Origin: Nostoc sp. FACHB-280
GTDB taxonomy: Bacteria > Cyanobacteriota > Cyanobacteriia > Cyanobacteriales > Nostocaceae
Direction of reading: 5' to 3'
DNA: 64,000 bases
NCBI RefSeq assembly: GCF_014697615.1
Contig: NZ_JACJSD010000015.1
Span: forward strand, 62,001 to 126,000
A model generated the notes under the pieces. The model ran no database searches, was not told where the DNA came from, and worked only from the letters and a program-made list of their open reading frames with translations. Positions within the stretch are counted from its first letter, which is position 1. Each line of letters begins with the position of its first letter. Made by a program: the position numbers and the translations under genes. Positions 1-7,838 of this stretch are shown one piece after another.

Positions 1-93
1 TGGTATGTTTTAGCATGGTACGCCTTTGATAGTTTCATCAAACTGCATGGAGTTAAAAAACCAGAACCTATTACTGTGTCTGAAAAACATTAA
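1..93 (+). CDS. C-terminal end of an unidentified, probably membrane-associated protein (5' partial)
   Basis: An open frame enters from the left edge and stops at TAA 91-93, leaving 30 residues. The visible tail begins with aromatic and hydrophobic residues (WYVLAWYAFDSF) and then becomes charged, ending ITVSEKH. That pattern fits the end of a last transmembrane helix followed by a short cytoplasmic tail, but this is only inference from composition. The family cannot be recognised from so little sequence. A good hairpin terminator follows 18 bases downstream, which supports this being a real gene end. Confidence 0.5.
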   Translation, partial: WYVLAWYAFDSFIKLHGVKKPEPITVSEKH

Positions 94-111
94 CAATAAA
101 TATACTCATAT

Positions 112-137
112 CCCCGACTTCTTCAAAAAAGTCGGGG
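112..137 (+). terminator. Intrinsic hairpin terminator of the left-edge gene
   Basis: Nine bases (CCCCGACTT, 112-120) pair perfectly with AAGTCGGGG (129-137) around an 8-base A-rich loop. The hairpin lies just after the stop codon at 91-93. No long T run follows, so termination strength is uncertain. Confidence 0.55.
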
Positions 138-179
138 GTATTGTCAAATCTTTAAATATCCACTACTAACAGATAAATG

Positions 180-269
180 TATACAAACTATAGTACGCAC
201 TTCAAGGAGCGAGAGTGACTGCCTACGCAGACTATCTGAAAACCCGCGCAGGCGGGTTTAGTTTGTATA
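180..269. repeat. Small palindromic repeat element (copy A) with 11-bp terminal inverted repeats
   Basis: The 90-bp stretch is bounded by TATACAAACTA (180-190) and its perfect inverse TAGTTTGTATA (259-269). Near the right end is a strong hairpin, AACCCGC-GCAG-GCGGGTT (241-258). The right half, including GCGCAGGCGG and TTTGTATAGCC, recurs at 42904-42931, so this is a dispersed non-coding repeat. A third inverted pair follows (CAGACT/AGTCTG, 275-289). Confidence 0.6.
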
Positions 270-317
270 GCCCCAGACTGAAGTCTGAGGGCTATTTGCT
301 GAACGTAGATGTGGATA

Positions 318-1376
318 TTATCTATTCCTGCGTGCTGCTTGCAGAGCATTAATAGCTAAACTCACACCAGCTTTTTCATTGTTATAAAAATGGTTTTGTG
401 GGTTTTGTAAAATTTGCTGAACTGTTTGCAATTCATCTATGGCATTCAAGTCAGATGCAGTGAAAAAATTCGCCCTGGATTTTTCTTGAAGATTTGTAGT
501 TATTCTCACCACTGCTCTAGCGGCTTTGCTACGCACAGTCCAATCTGGATCTTGCAAACCTTGGATTAAATAAGGCAAAGTTGCACTAGTATCTGTACCA
601 ATACTACCAATAGTCTCCAAAGCTAAACCTCGCACTGATGGTTCGCCGTGTTTTAAGGCTTTCCCAAGATTTGGAAGAATGGGAGTAACTTCGGTACTGA
701 TGTTATTTAAGTTTTCCGCAGTTACAAGGCGAGTTTGGGGATCATTCGTATTGCTGAGATTGGAAATTAAGCGAGATACGATAAAAGCAGATTTAGTATT
801 TAACTTGACTAAAGATGTCGCTGCGCTAAAACGCACCGAAAAGTCGGAATCTTGCAGTGCATCAACTAGATAACTGGAAAACTTAGCAGCTTCAATCACC
901 GTATTTGCGCCATTGGTATCACCAGTATCTTCAGCAACAATGTTACCAATGGCTCTAGCTGCACTACTACGGACAAACCAATTTGGGTCTTGCAGAGTTT
1001 TGACTAAGGTTGGTAGAGCATCTTTAACTAATAAACCACCTTTTTGAGACAACACTAAAGCTGCACCACTGCGTACTCGCCAATCAGGGTTTACCAAAGC
1101 CAGCTTGAGTTTATCTAATGTTTCACTACTAAACTCTCTGTCGTTAACATTGCCTAAAGTTGTAACATTATTCAGTTGTTCTAATAAATCTTCGTTGCTC
1201 AAACCTTGGATTAACTGATCAACACTCTGTCCACTAGGAGTCTGTGCCAAAGTTTGAGAAGTTATACTACTGATAATTAAAGGTGATACAAAAGTCAACA
1301 CACTTACGGCTACGCGATGTGCTAACAACCAATTAGGAATTCTAGCCCAGAAGTTGAAGTAAATGTGTTTTGCCAT
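318..1376 (-). CDS. Secreted HEAT-repeat protein
   Basis: The 352-residue protein opens with a basic N-terminus and a hydrophobic stretch (about residues 16-40) ending near LAQTPSG, which reads as a signal peptide or anchor. The rest is alpha-helical HEAT/PBS-lyase-type repeats. The recurring core is L-x-D-P-x-W-x-V-R-x-x-A-A, for example near residues 98, 130 and 285. HEAT repeats normally form a curved solenoid for protein-protein contact, so a scaffold role outside the cytoplasmic membrane is likely, but no partner can be named. The start ATG (1374-1376) is the first in frame and gives the signal peptide. It is divergent from the downstream isomerase gene. Confidence 0.75.
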   Translation of the reverse strand: MAKHIYFNFWARIPNWLLAHRVAVSVLTFVSPLIISSITSQTLAQTPSGQSVDQLIQGLSNEDLLEQLNNVTTLGNVNDREFSSETLDKLKLALVNPDWRVRSGAALVLSQKGGLLVKDALPTLVKTLQDPNWFVRSSAARAIGNIVAEDTGDTNGANTVIEAAKFSSYLVDALQDSDFSVRFSAATSLVKLNTKSAFIVSRLISNLSNTNDPQTRLVTAENLNNISTEVTPILPNLGKALKHGEPSVRGLALETIGSIGTDTSATLPYLIQGLQDPDWTVRSKAARAVVRITTNLQEKSRANFFTASDLNAIDELQTVQQILQNPQNHFYNNEKAGVSLAINALQAARRNR

Positions 1377-1457
1377 AATGATCTACTTCTGTATACACTA
1401 ATGCCATTTTGTCTGCTCAGTGTTTTATATTACCATTCAAAATCTTGATTGGTAAAT

Positions 1458-1497
1458 GGGTGTAAGGGTTTAGGGGTGTGAGGGTGTATAGGTGTAC
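1458..1497. repeat. Short tandem G/T-rich heptamer-like repeat
   Basis: Degenerate units built on GGGTGTA/AGGGTGT are repeated about six times. They lie between the divergent HEAT and isomerase genes. Similar G/T-rich runs occur at 45393-45428. They resemble the short tandemly repeated repetitive sequences common in heterocystous cyanobacteria. Confidence 0.45.
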
Positions 1498-1623
1498 AGA
1501 ATCCAATACACCCTCCTCCAGTCCTCAACATTGATGAAAACTCACCTGTAACCTGTAACCTGCTCTAACCTTTTTATCTAAGCCATAAAATAGTGATGAC
1601 AACTGCTTTGAGTCATACTACCA

Positions 1624-2673
1624 GTGAAAGCCCCTACTAGCAATTTGGAACCAACTCAGTCGCGTAAGGCAGATCATATCCGTATCTGTTTGGAAGAAGA
1701 TGTTCAGTGCCGTGAAATAACCAATGGATTGGAAAGTTATCGTTTTAGCCATTGTTGCTTACCAGAAATCGATCGCAACGATATTGATATCAGCACCAAT
1801 TTTTTAGGCAAGTACCTAGTAGCACCATTACTCATTTCTTCAATGACTGGCGGAACTGAGGAAGCGGGAATCATTAACCGACGTTTAGCGGAAGTCTGTC
1901 AGCACTACAAGTTGGCGATGGGTGTCGGCTCCCAACGGGTAGCTGTAGAAAAACCCCAGGTGGTTGATACTTTTGCGATGCGTAAATATGCACCGGATGT
2001 TTTGTTGTTTGCTAATGTGGGTGCTGTGCAACTGAACTACAAGTATGGTTTAGATGAATGTCTGCGAATCATCGATATGCTAGAAGCGGATGCGTTGATT
2101 CTGCACATCAATCCTCTGCAAGAGTGCATTCAACCTAGAGGAGATGTGAATTTTCGCGGATTATTTGACAAAATCGCTAATTTATGTAGTAAGTTAAATG
2201 TACCGGTGATTGCGAAAGAAGTAGGCAATGGGATTTCCGGTGCAATGGCAGAAAAACTGATAGCGGCTGGGGTGAGGGCAATTGATGTTGCTGGCGCAGG
2301 GGGTACTTCTTGGGCAAAAGTTGAGGGTGAACGAGCAGAAAATGACTTGCAACGCAGGTTAGGCAGAACATTTGCAGATTGGGGCATACCAACCGCAGAA
2401 TGTATTACAAGTATACGCGCGATCGCACCGGATATTCCCTTAATTGCCTCTGGTGGCTTGCGTCATGGCTTAGATGTTGCCAAAGCGATCGCATTAGGTG
2501 CAGATATCGCAGGTTTAGCGATGCCTTTTCTGCAAGCGGCGGTAATTTCAGAAACAGCAATTTCAGAGTTAGTAGAAGTTTTAATGGCCGAAATTGTCAC
2601 AGTGCTATTTTGTACTGGGAATATTAACTTACAACAGTTAAAACATTCTGGCAGTTTACAACGCCTAAAATAA
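1624..2673 (+). CDS. fni: Type II isopentenyl-diphosphate delta-isomerase (FMN-dependent)
   Basis: The 349-residue protein interconverts isopentenyl diphosphate and dimethylallyl diphosphate, feeding carotenoid, phytol and quinone synthesis. Family hallmarks are visible: RKADHI near the N-terminus (residues 15-20), the glycine-rich SSMTGGT (72-78), the MGVGSQR segment (99-105), and C-terminal FMN phosphate-binding loops ([16 protein letters not shown]). Length matches the family (about 340-350). The best start is GTG at 1624; no in-frame ATG precedes it. It is a single gene, followed 164 bases later by sppA on the same strand. This is the usual cyanobacterial isomerase, replacing the unrelated type I enzyme. 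Confidence 0.95.
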   Translation: MKAPTSNLEPTQSRKADHIRICLEEDVQCREITNGLESYRFSHCCLPEIDRNDIDISTNFLGKYLVAPLLISSMTGGTEEAGIINRRLAEVCQHYKLAMGVGSQRVAVEKPQVVDTFAMRKYAPDVLLFANVGAVQLNYKYGLDECLRIIDMLEADALILHINPLQECIQPRGDVNFRGLFDKIANLCSKLNVPVIAKEVGNGISGAMAEKLIAAGVRAIDVAGAGGTSWAKVEGERAENDLQRRLGRTFADWGIPTAECITSIRAIAPDIPLIASGGLRHGLDVAKAIALGADIAGLAMPFLQAAVISETAISELVEVLMAEIVTVLFCTGNINLQQLKHSGSLQRLK

Positions 2674-2837
2674 AGTCAGGAGTTAAGAGTTAAAGGTAGG
2701 ATTTAATACGCAGCCCAATTCCCAAAAGAGTTTAGCTGTTGTAGTCAATCACTCACCATCAGTCACATAATTCCTGAACGCTAAAATTCTCCAGAAAACT
2801 CTGGAGAGACAATCTAAAATCTAAAATTGATAGACTA

Positions 2838-4673
2838 ATGACTAATTTTGTTAAACAAACTGCTGCCAGTGTTATTGGTAGTTTACTAGGGTTATTTATT
2901 TTCTTTGGGATTGGCACTACAGGATTATTTTTACTCCTATTTGCGATCGCCGCTACTCAAGATGTGAGTCCAGTAGTCAAAAATAAGTCTATGTTAGTGT
3001 TTGACTTATCTTTGAATATTACTGATCGAGAACCAACTGCGGGTGAAGAGTTACAAAGAACATTATCAGGGACTCCAGAAGACAGAATCACTATCCGCAA
3101 AGTTCTAGATGCGATTAACCAAGCAAAACAAGATCCAAAAATTGTTGGTATATATTTAGATGGCAGCAAGGGTTCAGGTGGAAATTTAGGCTTTGCTTCC
3201 CTGAAAGAAATTCGCAAAGCCTTAGAAGAATTTCGCGCCGCCGGGAAAAAAGTAGTTGCCTACGGTCAAGATTGGGGTAAAAAAGAATATTATCTCAGTT
3301 CTGTGGCTGATACCGTAGTTCTCAATCCCTTGGGTGCAATAGAAATCAATGGTTTGGGTAGCCAACCAATGTTCTTATCTGGAGCATTGCAAAAGTTTGG
3401 TATTGGTGTACAAGTTGTGCGAGTTGGCAAATTTAAAGGCGCTGTTGAACCGTTCATTCTTAACAAACTCAGTCCCGAAAACCGCGAACAAACTCAGAAA
3501 CTACTGGATGATGTGTGGAGTGAGTGGCGAACCACAGTAGGTACAAGTCGCAAAATTAACCCGCAAAAATTGCAAGCGATCGCCGATAATCAAGCCATAG
3601 TTGAAGCACCAGCAGCCAAAACCAATGGTTTAGTTGATCAAGTTGCATACCATGATCAAGTAGTTGCCGACTTGAAAAAACTCACCGATAGCGATCAAAA
3701 TGAGAAAAATTTCCGGCAAGTTGACATTCTAGAATACTCCCAAGTTATTAATAAATCCCTCAAAGCCGAACAATCATCAAAAAATCAAATTGCTGTAGTC
3801 TATGCCGAAGGGGAAATTGTCGATGGTAGCGGTGATAATGAACAAGTAGGTGGCGATCGCTTTGCTAAAATCTTCAACAAAATCCGCCAAGATAAAAATA
3901 TCAAAGCCGTCGTTTTAAGAATTAATAGTCCTGGTGGTAGCGCCACAGCCGCCGAAATCATGCAACGGGAAATCCGCTTAACCCATGAAGTGAAACCTGT
4001 AGTAGTATCTATGGGTGATGTCGCAGCTTCTGGTGGTTATTGGATTGCGAGTGACTCTAGCCGAATTTTTGCCGAACCAAATACCATCACTGGCTCCATT
4101 GGTGTATTTGGTATCTTATTCAACGGACAAAAACTAGCAAATGACAACGGTATCACCTGGGATGTAGTCAAAACAGCCCGCTACGCTGATGCTCAAACTG
4201 TCGCTCGTCCCAAATCACCTCAAGAAATAGCCCTGTATCAGCGCAGCGTCAACCGAATTTACAGTCTATTCCTCGATAAAGTTGCCAAAGGGCGCAAATT
4301 ACCAGAACAAAAAGTTGCCGAAATTGCCCAAGGAAGGGTTTGGTCTGGGGTAGCCGCTAAACAAATTGGTTTAGTAGACGAAATTGGTGGACTGAATGCG
4401 GCGGTGAAATACGCAGCTGAAAAAGCCAACTTAGGTAACAATTGGCAGTTAAAAGAATATCCCAAAGAAAACAGTTTAAACGAAATTGTATTTGGTAAAG
4501 CCGTGGAAGAAGCCAGCACAGCTTTAAAAATACCGGGACAACAACAAGTCAAAGCTACCAACCCCCTCACCGCCGAATTCCAAAAACTGCAACAAGAATT
4601 AGAGGTATTTCAAAGTATGAATGATCCTAATGGAATTTATGCTCGTTTACCGTTTAATTTAAAAATCGAGTAA
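2838..4673 (+). CDS. sppA: Signal peptide peptidase SppA (67 kDa long form)
   Basis: The 611-residue membrane-bound serine protease degrades cleaved signal peptides; in cyanobacteria the family is linked with thylakoid protein turnover. An N-terminal transmembrane segment (about residues 11-39) is followed by two ClpP-like domains, the long E. coli-type architecture. The catalytic Ser/Lys dyad is visible: Lys200 in RVGKFKGAVEPF and Ser398 in GDVAASGGYW. The C-terminal domain also has the oxyanion region INSPGGS. The ATG start gives the membrane anchor directly. A CATTGG/CCAATG hairpin (4715-4735) lies after the stop but lacks a T run. The 226 bases before the next gene hold nothing else I recognise. 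Confidence 0.93.
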   Translation: MTNFVKQTAASVIGSLLGLFIFFGIGTTGLFLLLFAIAATQDVSPVVKNKSMLVFDLSLNITDREPTAGEELQRTLSGTPEDRITIRKVLDAINQAKQDPKIVGIYLDGSKGSGGNLGFASLKEIRKALEEFRAAGKKVVAYGQDWGKKEYYLSSVADTVVLNPLGAIEINGLGSQPMFLSGALQKFGIGVQVVRVGKFKGAVEPFILNKLSPENREQTQKLLDDVWSEWRTTVGTSRKINPQKLQAIADNQAIVEAPAAKTNGLVDQVAYHDQVVADLKKLTDSDQNEKNFRQVDILEYSQVINKSLKAEQSSKNQIAVVYAEGEIVDGSGDNEQVGGDRFAKIFNKIRQDKNIKAVVLRINSPGGSATAAEIMQREIRLTHEVKPVVVSMGDVAASGGYWIASDSSRIFAEPNTITGSIGVFGILFNGQKLANDNGITWDVVKTARYADAQTVARPKSPQEIALYQRSVNRIYSLFLDKVAKGRKLPEQKVAEIAQGRVWSGVAAKQIGLVDEIGGLNAAVKYAAEKANLGNNWQLKEYPKENSLNEIVFGKAVEEASTALKIPGQQQVKATNPLTAEFQKLQQELEVFQSMNDPNGIYARLPFNLKIE

Positions 4674-4899
4674 TTACTATACTGATAAACCCAGTATCTT
4701 TGATGTTAAACTGCCATTGGTTGAAGATTCCAATGTCAACTAACATACAAAGTTTTTCATGTCTAGCCACAAGCCTTTCGGGTGAAATATGTGCGTCACT
4801 CTCAGCGAAGCCATACAGAAAGTTTCAGCATTCGCCTGGGGGTGACTCATCCTTTTGCAGCGCGGCTTTACAGCTACGCATCTACCCCAACTATACTCT

Positions 4900-5502
4900 A
4901 TGAAAAATCTAGCTTTACTATCTACTACAGTCTTGACTGTTTCGGGATTGGTTTTCGGAACCATGCAAGCTGTCTCTGCTGCCACTTTAAATTGGGAATG
5001 GAGTTATTTTGGTTCTGGTATAACAGCAAGCGGTAATTTCATTACTAATGACACTCCTGACAATTCTGGTTTTTACGAGATTTTGGAAATCAGTGGCACA
5101 CGTAATAATGAAAAAATTACTGGTTTGCAACCTGCAAGAACTCCCATACCTGGCAACGAACCTTTTAACGTGGACAATTTAATTAGTTTGAATAGTCAGC
5201 AGTTAACAGGTGACGGTTTTGGTTACTCCACATCATCAGGAAACTATGCTAGTCCGTTTTTTGCTAGTTTTTTGTCCACACCGGGTTATTTAGAGGTTTT
5301 TTCAGTACCGCCATTTGTGTTGGGGTCTTTGGGGACAGAAGATAGTGAATCAGCCGTGGTTTTTTCAGCCAGAATTATCTCTATTCCTGAACATACATCC
5401 ATTTTGAGCTTACTTGCTGTCGGCACTCTTGGTTTAGTATCAACACTTAAACGCCAGCAATTACTACAATTGACTCCACAGAAACGCGTAAAGGCTTCGT
5501 AA
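4900..5502 (+). CDS. PEP-CTERM-sorted exported protein
   Basis: The start chosen is ATG 4900, which gives a clean signal peptide (KNLALLSTTVLTVSGLVFGT...AVSA, about residues 2-29). A TTG-initiated form from 4855 would only add an unlikely leader. The body (about 200 residues) is Gly/Ser/Asn-rich with no recognised enzyme motif. The C-terminus has the tripartite PEP-CTERM layout: IPEHTS, a hydrophobic helix (LLAVGTLGLVSTL) and a basic KRQQ. The motif reads PEH rather than PEP, a variant. The hydrophilic tail after it (about 17 residues) is longer than usual. Such proteins are exported and processed by an exosortase; the function of this one is unknown. Confidence 0.7.
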   Translation: MKNLALLSTTVLTVSGLVFGTMQAVSAATLNWEWSYFGSGITASGNFITNDTPDNSGFYEILEISGTRNNEKITGLQPARTPIPGNEPFNVDNLISLNSQQLTGDGFGYSTSSGNYASPFFASFLSTPGYLEVFSVPPFVLGSLGTEDSESAVVFSARIISIPEHTSILSLLAVGTLGLVSTLKRQQLLQLTPQKRVKAS

Positions 5503-5591
5503 TATCGAAATAGAGACGTTGCCATACCACATCTCTTGAAAGATTGATGCTGATGGAAGCTAGTTCTTGCACCTATGAGGTTAGTAGCAAA

Positions 5592-5858
5592 ATGCCTTGG
5601 TTTGTCAAAATAGAGTCAGGTAAAGTCGATAAAACTATCTTTGACCAATATATACCTGCCCACAAAGCCTTTGTACAGGATTTAATTGCCAAAGGACATC
5701 AAGCTAAAACAGGCTATTGGGCAAAAATGGGAGGCGGGATGTTGCTGTTTAAAGCAGCTTCTCTGGATGAGGCTCAAGCTATTATTGCCCTAGACCCCTT
5801 GGTTAAAAACGGTTGTGTTGACTATCAGCTTTACGAGTGGAAAATTGTGGTTGAGTAA
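5592..5858 (+). CDS. YciI-like protein
   Basis: The 88-residue protein has the compact ferredoxin-like fold pattern of the YciI family, starting MPWFVKIE. The conserved His is in PAHKAFV and the Asp in ALDPLVKNG, the two residues usually proposed as a catalytic or ligand pair. The ATG at 5592 is preferred over the upstream in-frame start at 5544 because homologues begin with this strand and GAGG (5576-5579) lies upstream. Physiological substrates of YciI proteins are generally unknown. Its last codons (from about 5847) form the left end of a 193-bp segment that is duplicated downstream, at 6040. Confidence 0.8.
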   Translation: MPWFVKIESGKVDKTIFDQYIPAHKAFVQDLIAKGHQAKTGYWAKMGGGMLLFKAASLDEAQAIIALDPLVKNGCVDYQLYEWKIVVE

Positions 5859-6180
5859 GAAACACTGACGAACTTTTAGTGTTATTATTTTGGTGAGGCT
5901 CGGATCTATGCAACTAAAACGCCTAAATCTTGTCAGAACGTGAAAGTAGCAGCAATCAAGGATGCTTGTAGTAGGCGTAGTCTCCGGGCTGACCTGTTTT
6001 TAGGTCTGTGTCAGCTACCAACTTGACGAAGAAAAAAATGTGGTTGAGTAGGACACACTTACGAACTTTTAGTGTTATTATTTCATTAGACCTGGATCTA
6101 TGCGACTGCAACGCCTAAACCTTGTCAGAACCGGAAGGTAGCAGCAATATGGGATGCTTGTAGTAGGCGTAGTCTCCGGG
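5847..6180 (+). repeat. Tandem duplication (about 193 bp unit) carrying the YciI gene tail and the SRP RNA gene
   Basis: GTGGTTGAGTA at 5847 recurs at 6040, and CGAACTTTTAGTGTTATTATTT at about 5869 recurs at 6062, both with offset 193. The RNA ends (TCTCCGGG at 5981 and 6173) have offset 192. The repeat therefore includes the last codons and stop of the YciI gene, the presumed SRP RNA promoter and the whole RNA. The copies now differ at many positions, so the duplication is not recent. Confidence 0.8.
5892..5996 (+). ncRNA. ffs: Signal recognition particle RNA, upstream copy with altered apical loop
   Basis: The sequence has the bacterial small SRP RNA layout: a 5' arm GGTGAGGCTCGG pairing with the 3' arm CTCCGGGCTGACCT, and the conserved apical region CTTGTCAGAAC...AGTAGCAGCAA. 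The normally conserved CCGGAAGG apex reads CGTGAAAG here (about 5939-5946). The GGAA tetraloop becomes TGAA and its closing C-G pair becomes G/A. This apex is contacted by Ffh and FtsY in the SRP. The copy may be a decaying duplicate or a specialised variant. A TATTAT -10-like hexamer (5883-5888) precedes it and a short T run (5997-6001) follows. Confidence 0.75.
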
Positions 6181-6187
6181 TCGCCCT
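6086..6187 (+). ncRNA. ffs: Signal recognition particle RNA (4.5S-like), canonical copy
   Basis: This copy folds as a hairpin of about 100 nucleotides. The 5' arm TAGACCTGG pairs with the 3' arm CCGGGTCG, and the apex CAGAACCGGAAGGTAGCAGC contains the canonical GGAA tetraloop closed by C-G and the asymmetric internal loop. With the protein Ffh this RNA forms the particle that targets membrane and secreted proteins co-translationally. A T-rich end (6188-6193) follows. The same -10-like TATTAT (within 6076-6081) precedes it as in the upstream copy. The phasin-like gene starts 24 bases downstream. Confidence 0.9.
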
Positions 6188-6210
6188 ATTTTTAGGAGCG
6201 ATCAGCAGCA

Positions 6211-6597
6211 ATGCCCGGTTTTGGAGATATTGTACAAAAAGCTTTTTACCTCGGTGTTGGGTTAGCTTCTTACGCAGGTGAGAAAGCTGGAGGAAAAGTA
6301 GCCGAATTGCGATCGCAAGTCCAAAAACTGGCAGATGAAATGGTGGCGCGGGGCGAAATGAACACAGAAGAAGCCCGCCGCTTCGTTGAGGATATGATGA
6401 AGCAAGCGCAACAACCACAAACACCTTCTGCTGACACTACTGAAAAAACAACTCCTTCTGAACCTCGTCGCATCGAAATCCTAGAGGAAGATGAAGAGCC
6501 AACGGTAAAAGAGACCTCAACTGAAAATGTGGATGACTTGCGTAGCCAAGTGCTAAAACTGCAAGAAGAATTAAAAAGACTGCAACGCGATCAATAA
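6211..6597 (+). CDS. Phasin-like coiled-coil protein
   Basis: The 128-residue protein begins MPGFGDIVQKAFYLGVGLASYAGEKA. This is followed by a charged amphipathic helix (about residues 28-72) rich in E/R/K/Q, an acidic Pro/Thr linker, and a short C-terminal coiled coil (DLRSQVLKLQEELKRL, about 109-124). The N-terminal pattern resembles the cyanobacterial phasin-superfamily proteins annotated near SRP RNA. Whether it binds polyhydroxyalkanoate granules or is simply a coiled-coil protein cannot be told here. GGAG (6194-6197) could be the ribosome binding site. Confidence 0.65.
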   Translation: MPGFGDIVQKAFYLGVGLASYAGEKAGGKVAELRSQVQKLADEMVARGEMNTEEARRFVEDMMKQAQQPQTPSADTTEKTTPSEPRRIEILEEDEEPTVKETSTENVDDLRSQVLKLQEELKRLQRDQ

Positions 6598-6755
6598 ACG
6601 GCAGTTTTTACCTTCAGCATCAGCAGCAAATAGTACTACAACTCAAAGTATCACCCAGGAAGTTGACAACATACATTGCCTAGAATGTATTTATATACTT
6701 CAATTGGGGTGGTTATTAGCATCCTAATTTTACAGCCAGTAAGAGCGTCAATTTT

Positions 6756-7151
6756 ATGGAAGAGTGGCAAAAAGATTTAATGGGAATCGTAGAAACAGTG
6801 GCAGAGGAAGTTGAACGCTTCTTTCAAGGAATGAATGATATGGTTGATAGCTTTTTTGACCTCACAGAAGAATTGACAGAGCAAGTACAAAATAACATTG
6901 CCGCCGATGTAGAACAATATTTACAAGAAATATCTGCACCCTTCCTAGAAATTTATTGGGAACTAGAAGATGTAGTTGCAGATGCAGATCCGGGGTTTCC
7001 CTATTCAGTGGAAGCCACCCCAGAACAAAATCCGGCTTGTGTAGGTTGTAATAACTATCATGGTCAAGTTTATGGTGGTAACTTGTTAGTTTGTGCTATG
7101 CACCCCCACGGTTGGGATGATCAAACCTGTCCTGACTGGGAACAAGAGTAG
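6756..7151 (+). CDS. Conserved small acidic protein with a C-terminal Cys cluster
   Basis: The 131-residue protein is strongly acidic. The N-terminal 70 residues are amphipathic helix (EEWQKDLMGIVETVAEEVERF and following). The C-terminal part has a four-Cys pattern: C-x2-C (CVGC, about residues 94-97), then CAMHPHGW and CPDWE. This spacing with His suggests a metal or Fe-S site, an inference from the residues only. Proteins of this shape are common in cyanobacteria but I do not know a tested function. It stands alone, 158 bases after the phasin-like gene. Confidence 0.6.
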   Translation: MEEWQKDLMGIVETVAEEVERFFQGMNDMVDSFFDLTEELTEQVQNNIAADVEQYLQEISAPFLEIYWELEDVVADADPGFPYSVEATPEQNPACVGCNNYHGQVYGGNLLVCAMHPHGWDDQTCPDWEQE

Positions 7152-7159
7152 TACAACAA

Positions 7160-7197
7160 GGCAAAAGGCAAAAGTCAAAAGGTAAAAGGTAAAAGGG
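7160..7197. repeat. Short tandem heptamer repeat (GGCAAAA/GGTAAAA)
   Basis: Five degenerate copies of a 7-bp unit (GGCAAAA, GTCAAAA, GGTAAAA) lie head to tail upstream of queF, a typical cyanobacterial STRR tract. Confidence 0.6.
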
Positions 7198-7290
7198 GAA
7201 AGTAAACAGGAAAAGGTCAAAGAATTTTTGTCTTAATCAGCTTTTCGCCTATTATTGTTGAGGCGACAGATGACCAAGGACAATTGACCC

Positions 7291-7689
7291 ATGACTCAGG
7301 ACGCATCAGAAGTAAAGTATGGCGAACGCAACATTGCGGAAGGTAGTTTAATTACCTTTCCCAATCCGCGAGCAGGTAGACGATACGATATCAACATTAC
7401 TTTGCCGGAATTTACCTGTAAATGTCCGTTCTCTGGCTATCCAGACTTTGCCACAATTTATATTACATACATACCAGATGAACGGGTAGTAGAATTAAAA
7501 GCCCTCAAGCTTTACATTAACAGTTACCGCGATCGCTACATCTCCCATGAAGAATCTGCCAATCAAATTTTAGATGACATGGTTACAGCTTGTGATCCGC
7601 TAGAAATTACTGTTAAAGCCGATTTTGCCCCTAGAGGTAACGTGCATACAGTTATTGAAGTACGCCATCAAAAAGCATCAGCGAATTAA
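7291..7689 (+). CDS. queF: NADPH-dependent 7-cyano-7-deazaguanine reductase (preQ0 reductase)
   Basis: The 132-residue protein reduces preQ0 to preQ1 in queuosine synthesis. It is the short unimodular form. The nucleophile is Cys45 in FTCKCPFSG and the acid/base is Asp52 in YPDF. The QueF signature E-L-K-x-L-K-L-Y-x2-S-Y-R is present (about residues 69-80), and HEES (86-89) supplies the conserved substrate-binding Glu. The tunnel-fold ending (RGNVHTVIEVRH) is also conserved. No preQ1 riboswitch was recognised in the 139-base leader, which instead carries the heptamer repeat. A perfect palindrome overlaps the last codons. Confidence 0.95.
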   Translation: MTQDASEVKYGERNIAEGSLITFPNPRAGRRYDINITLPEFTCKCPFSGYPDFATIYITYIPDERVVELKALKLYINSYRDRYISHEESANQILDDMVTACDPLEITVKADFAPRGNVHTVIEVRHQKASAN

Positions 7690-7702
7690 TTCGCTGATGC
7701 TT
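7673..7702. terminator. Perfect 15-bp inverted repeat, probable bidirectional terminator
   Basis: AAGCATCAGCGAATT (7673-7687) is followed directly by its exact inverse (7688-7702). A-rich sequence flanks the left side and an A/T tract the right. The stop codon of queF lies inside the stem. It could end transcripts from queF, or block antisense read-through from the minus strand. Confidence 0.6.
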
Positions 7703-7838
7703 AAATAAAAAATTAGCACTTGCTTACCCAATTAGACGAAAATCGAGGTTTGGGGTAGGGTAAAGAGGTATCATTGTTCAAAATCTCTACACCCTTAAAC
7801 CCATTCTCTAAAGACAACTTTTATCCTTAAGTTCTGAA

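Noticed and set aside
4674-4899. Possible cobalamin-type riboswitch upstream of the PEP-CTERM gene
   Set aside because: Some short complementary pieces exist but the conserved B12 box could not be found.
7152-7290. Possible preQ1 riboswitch upstream of queF
   Set aside because: The leader is mainly heptamer repeat; no preQ1 aptamer-like hairpin and A-rich tail was seen.
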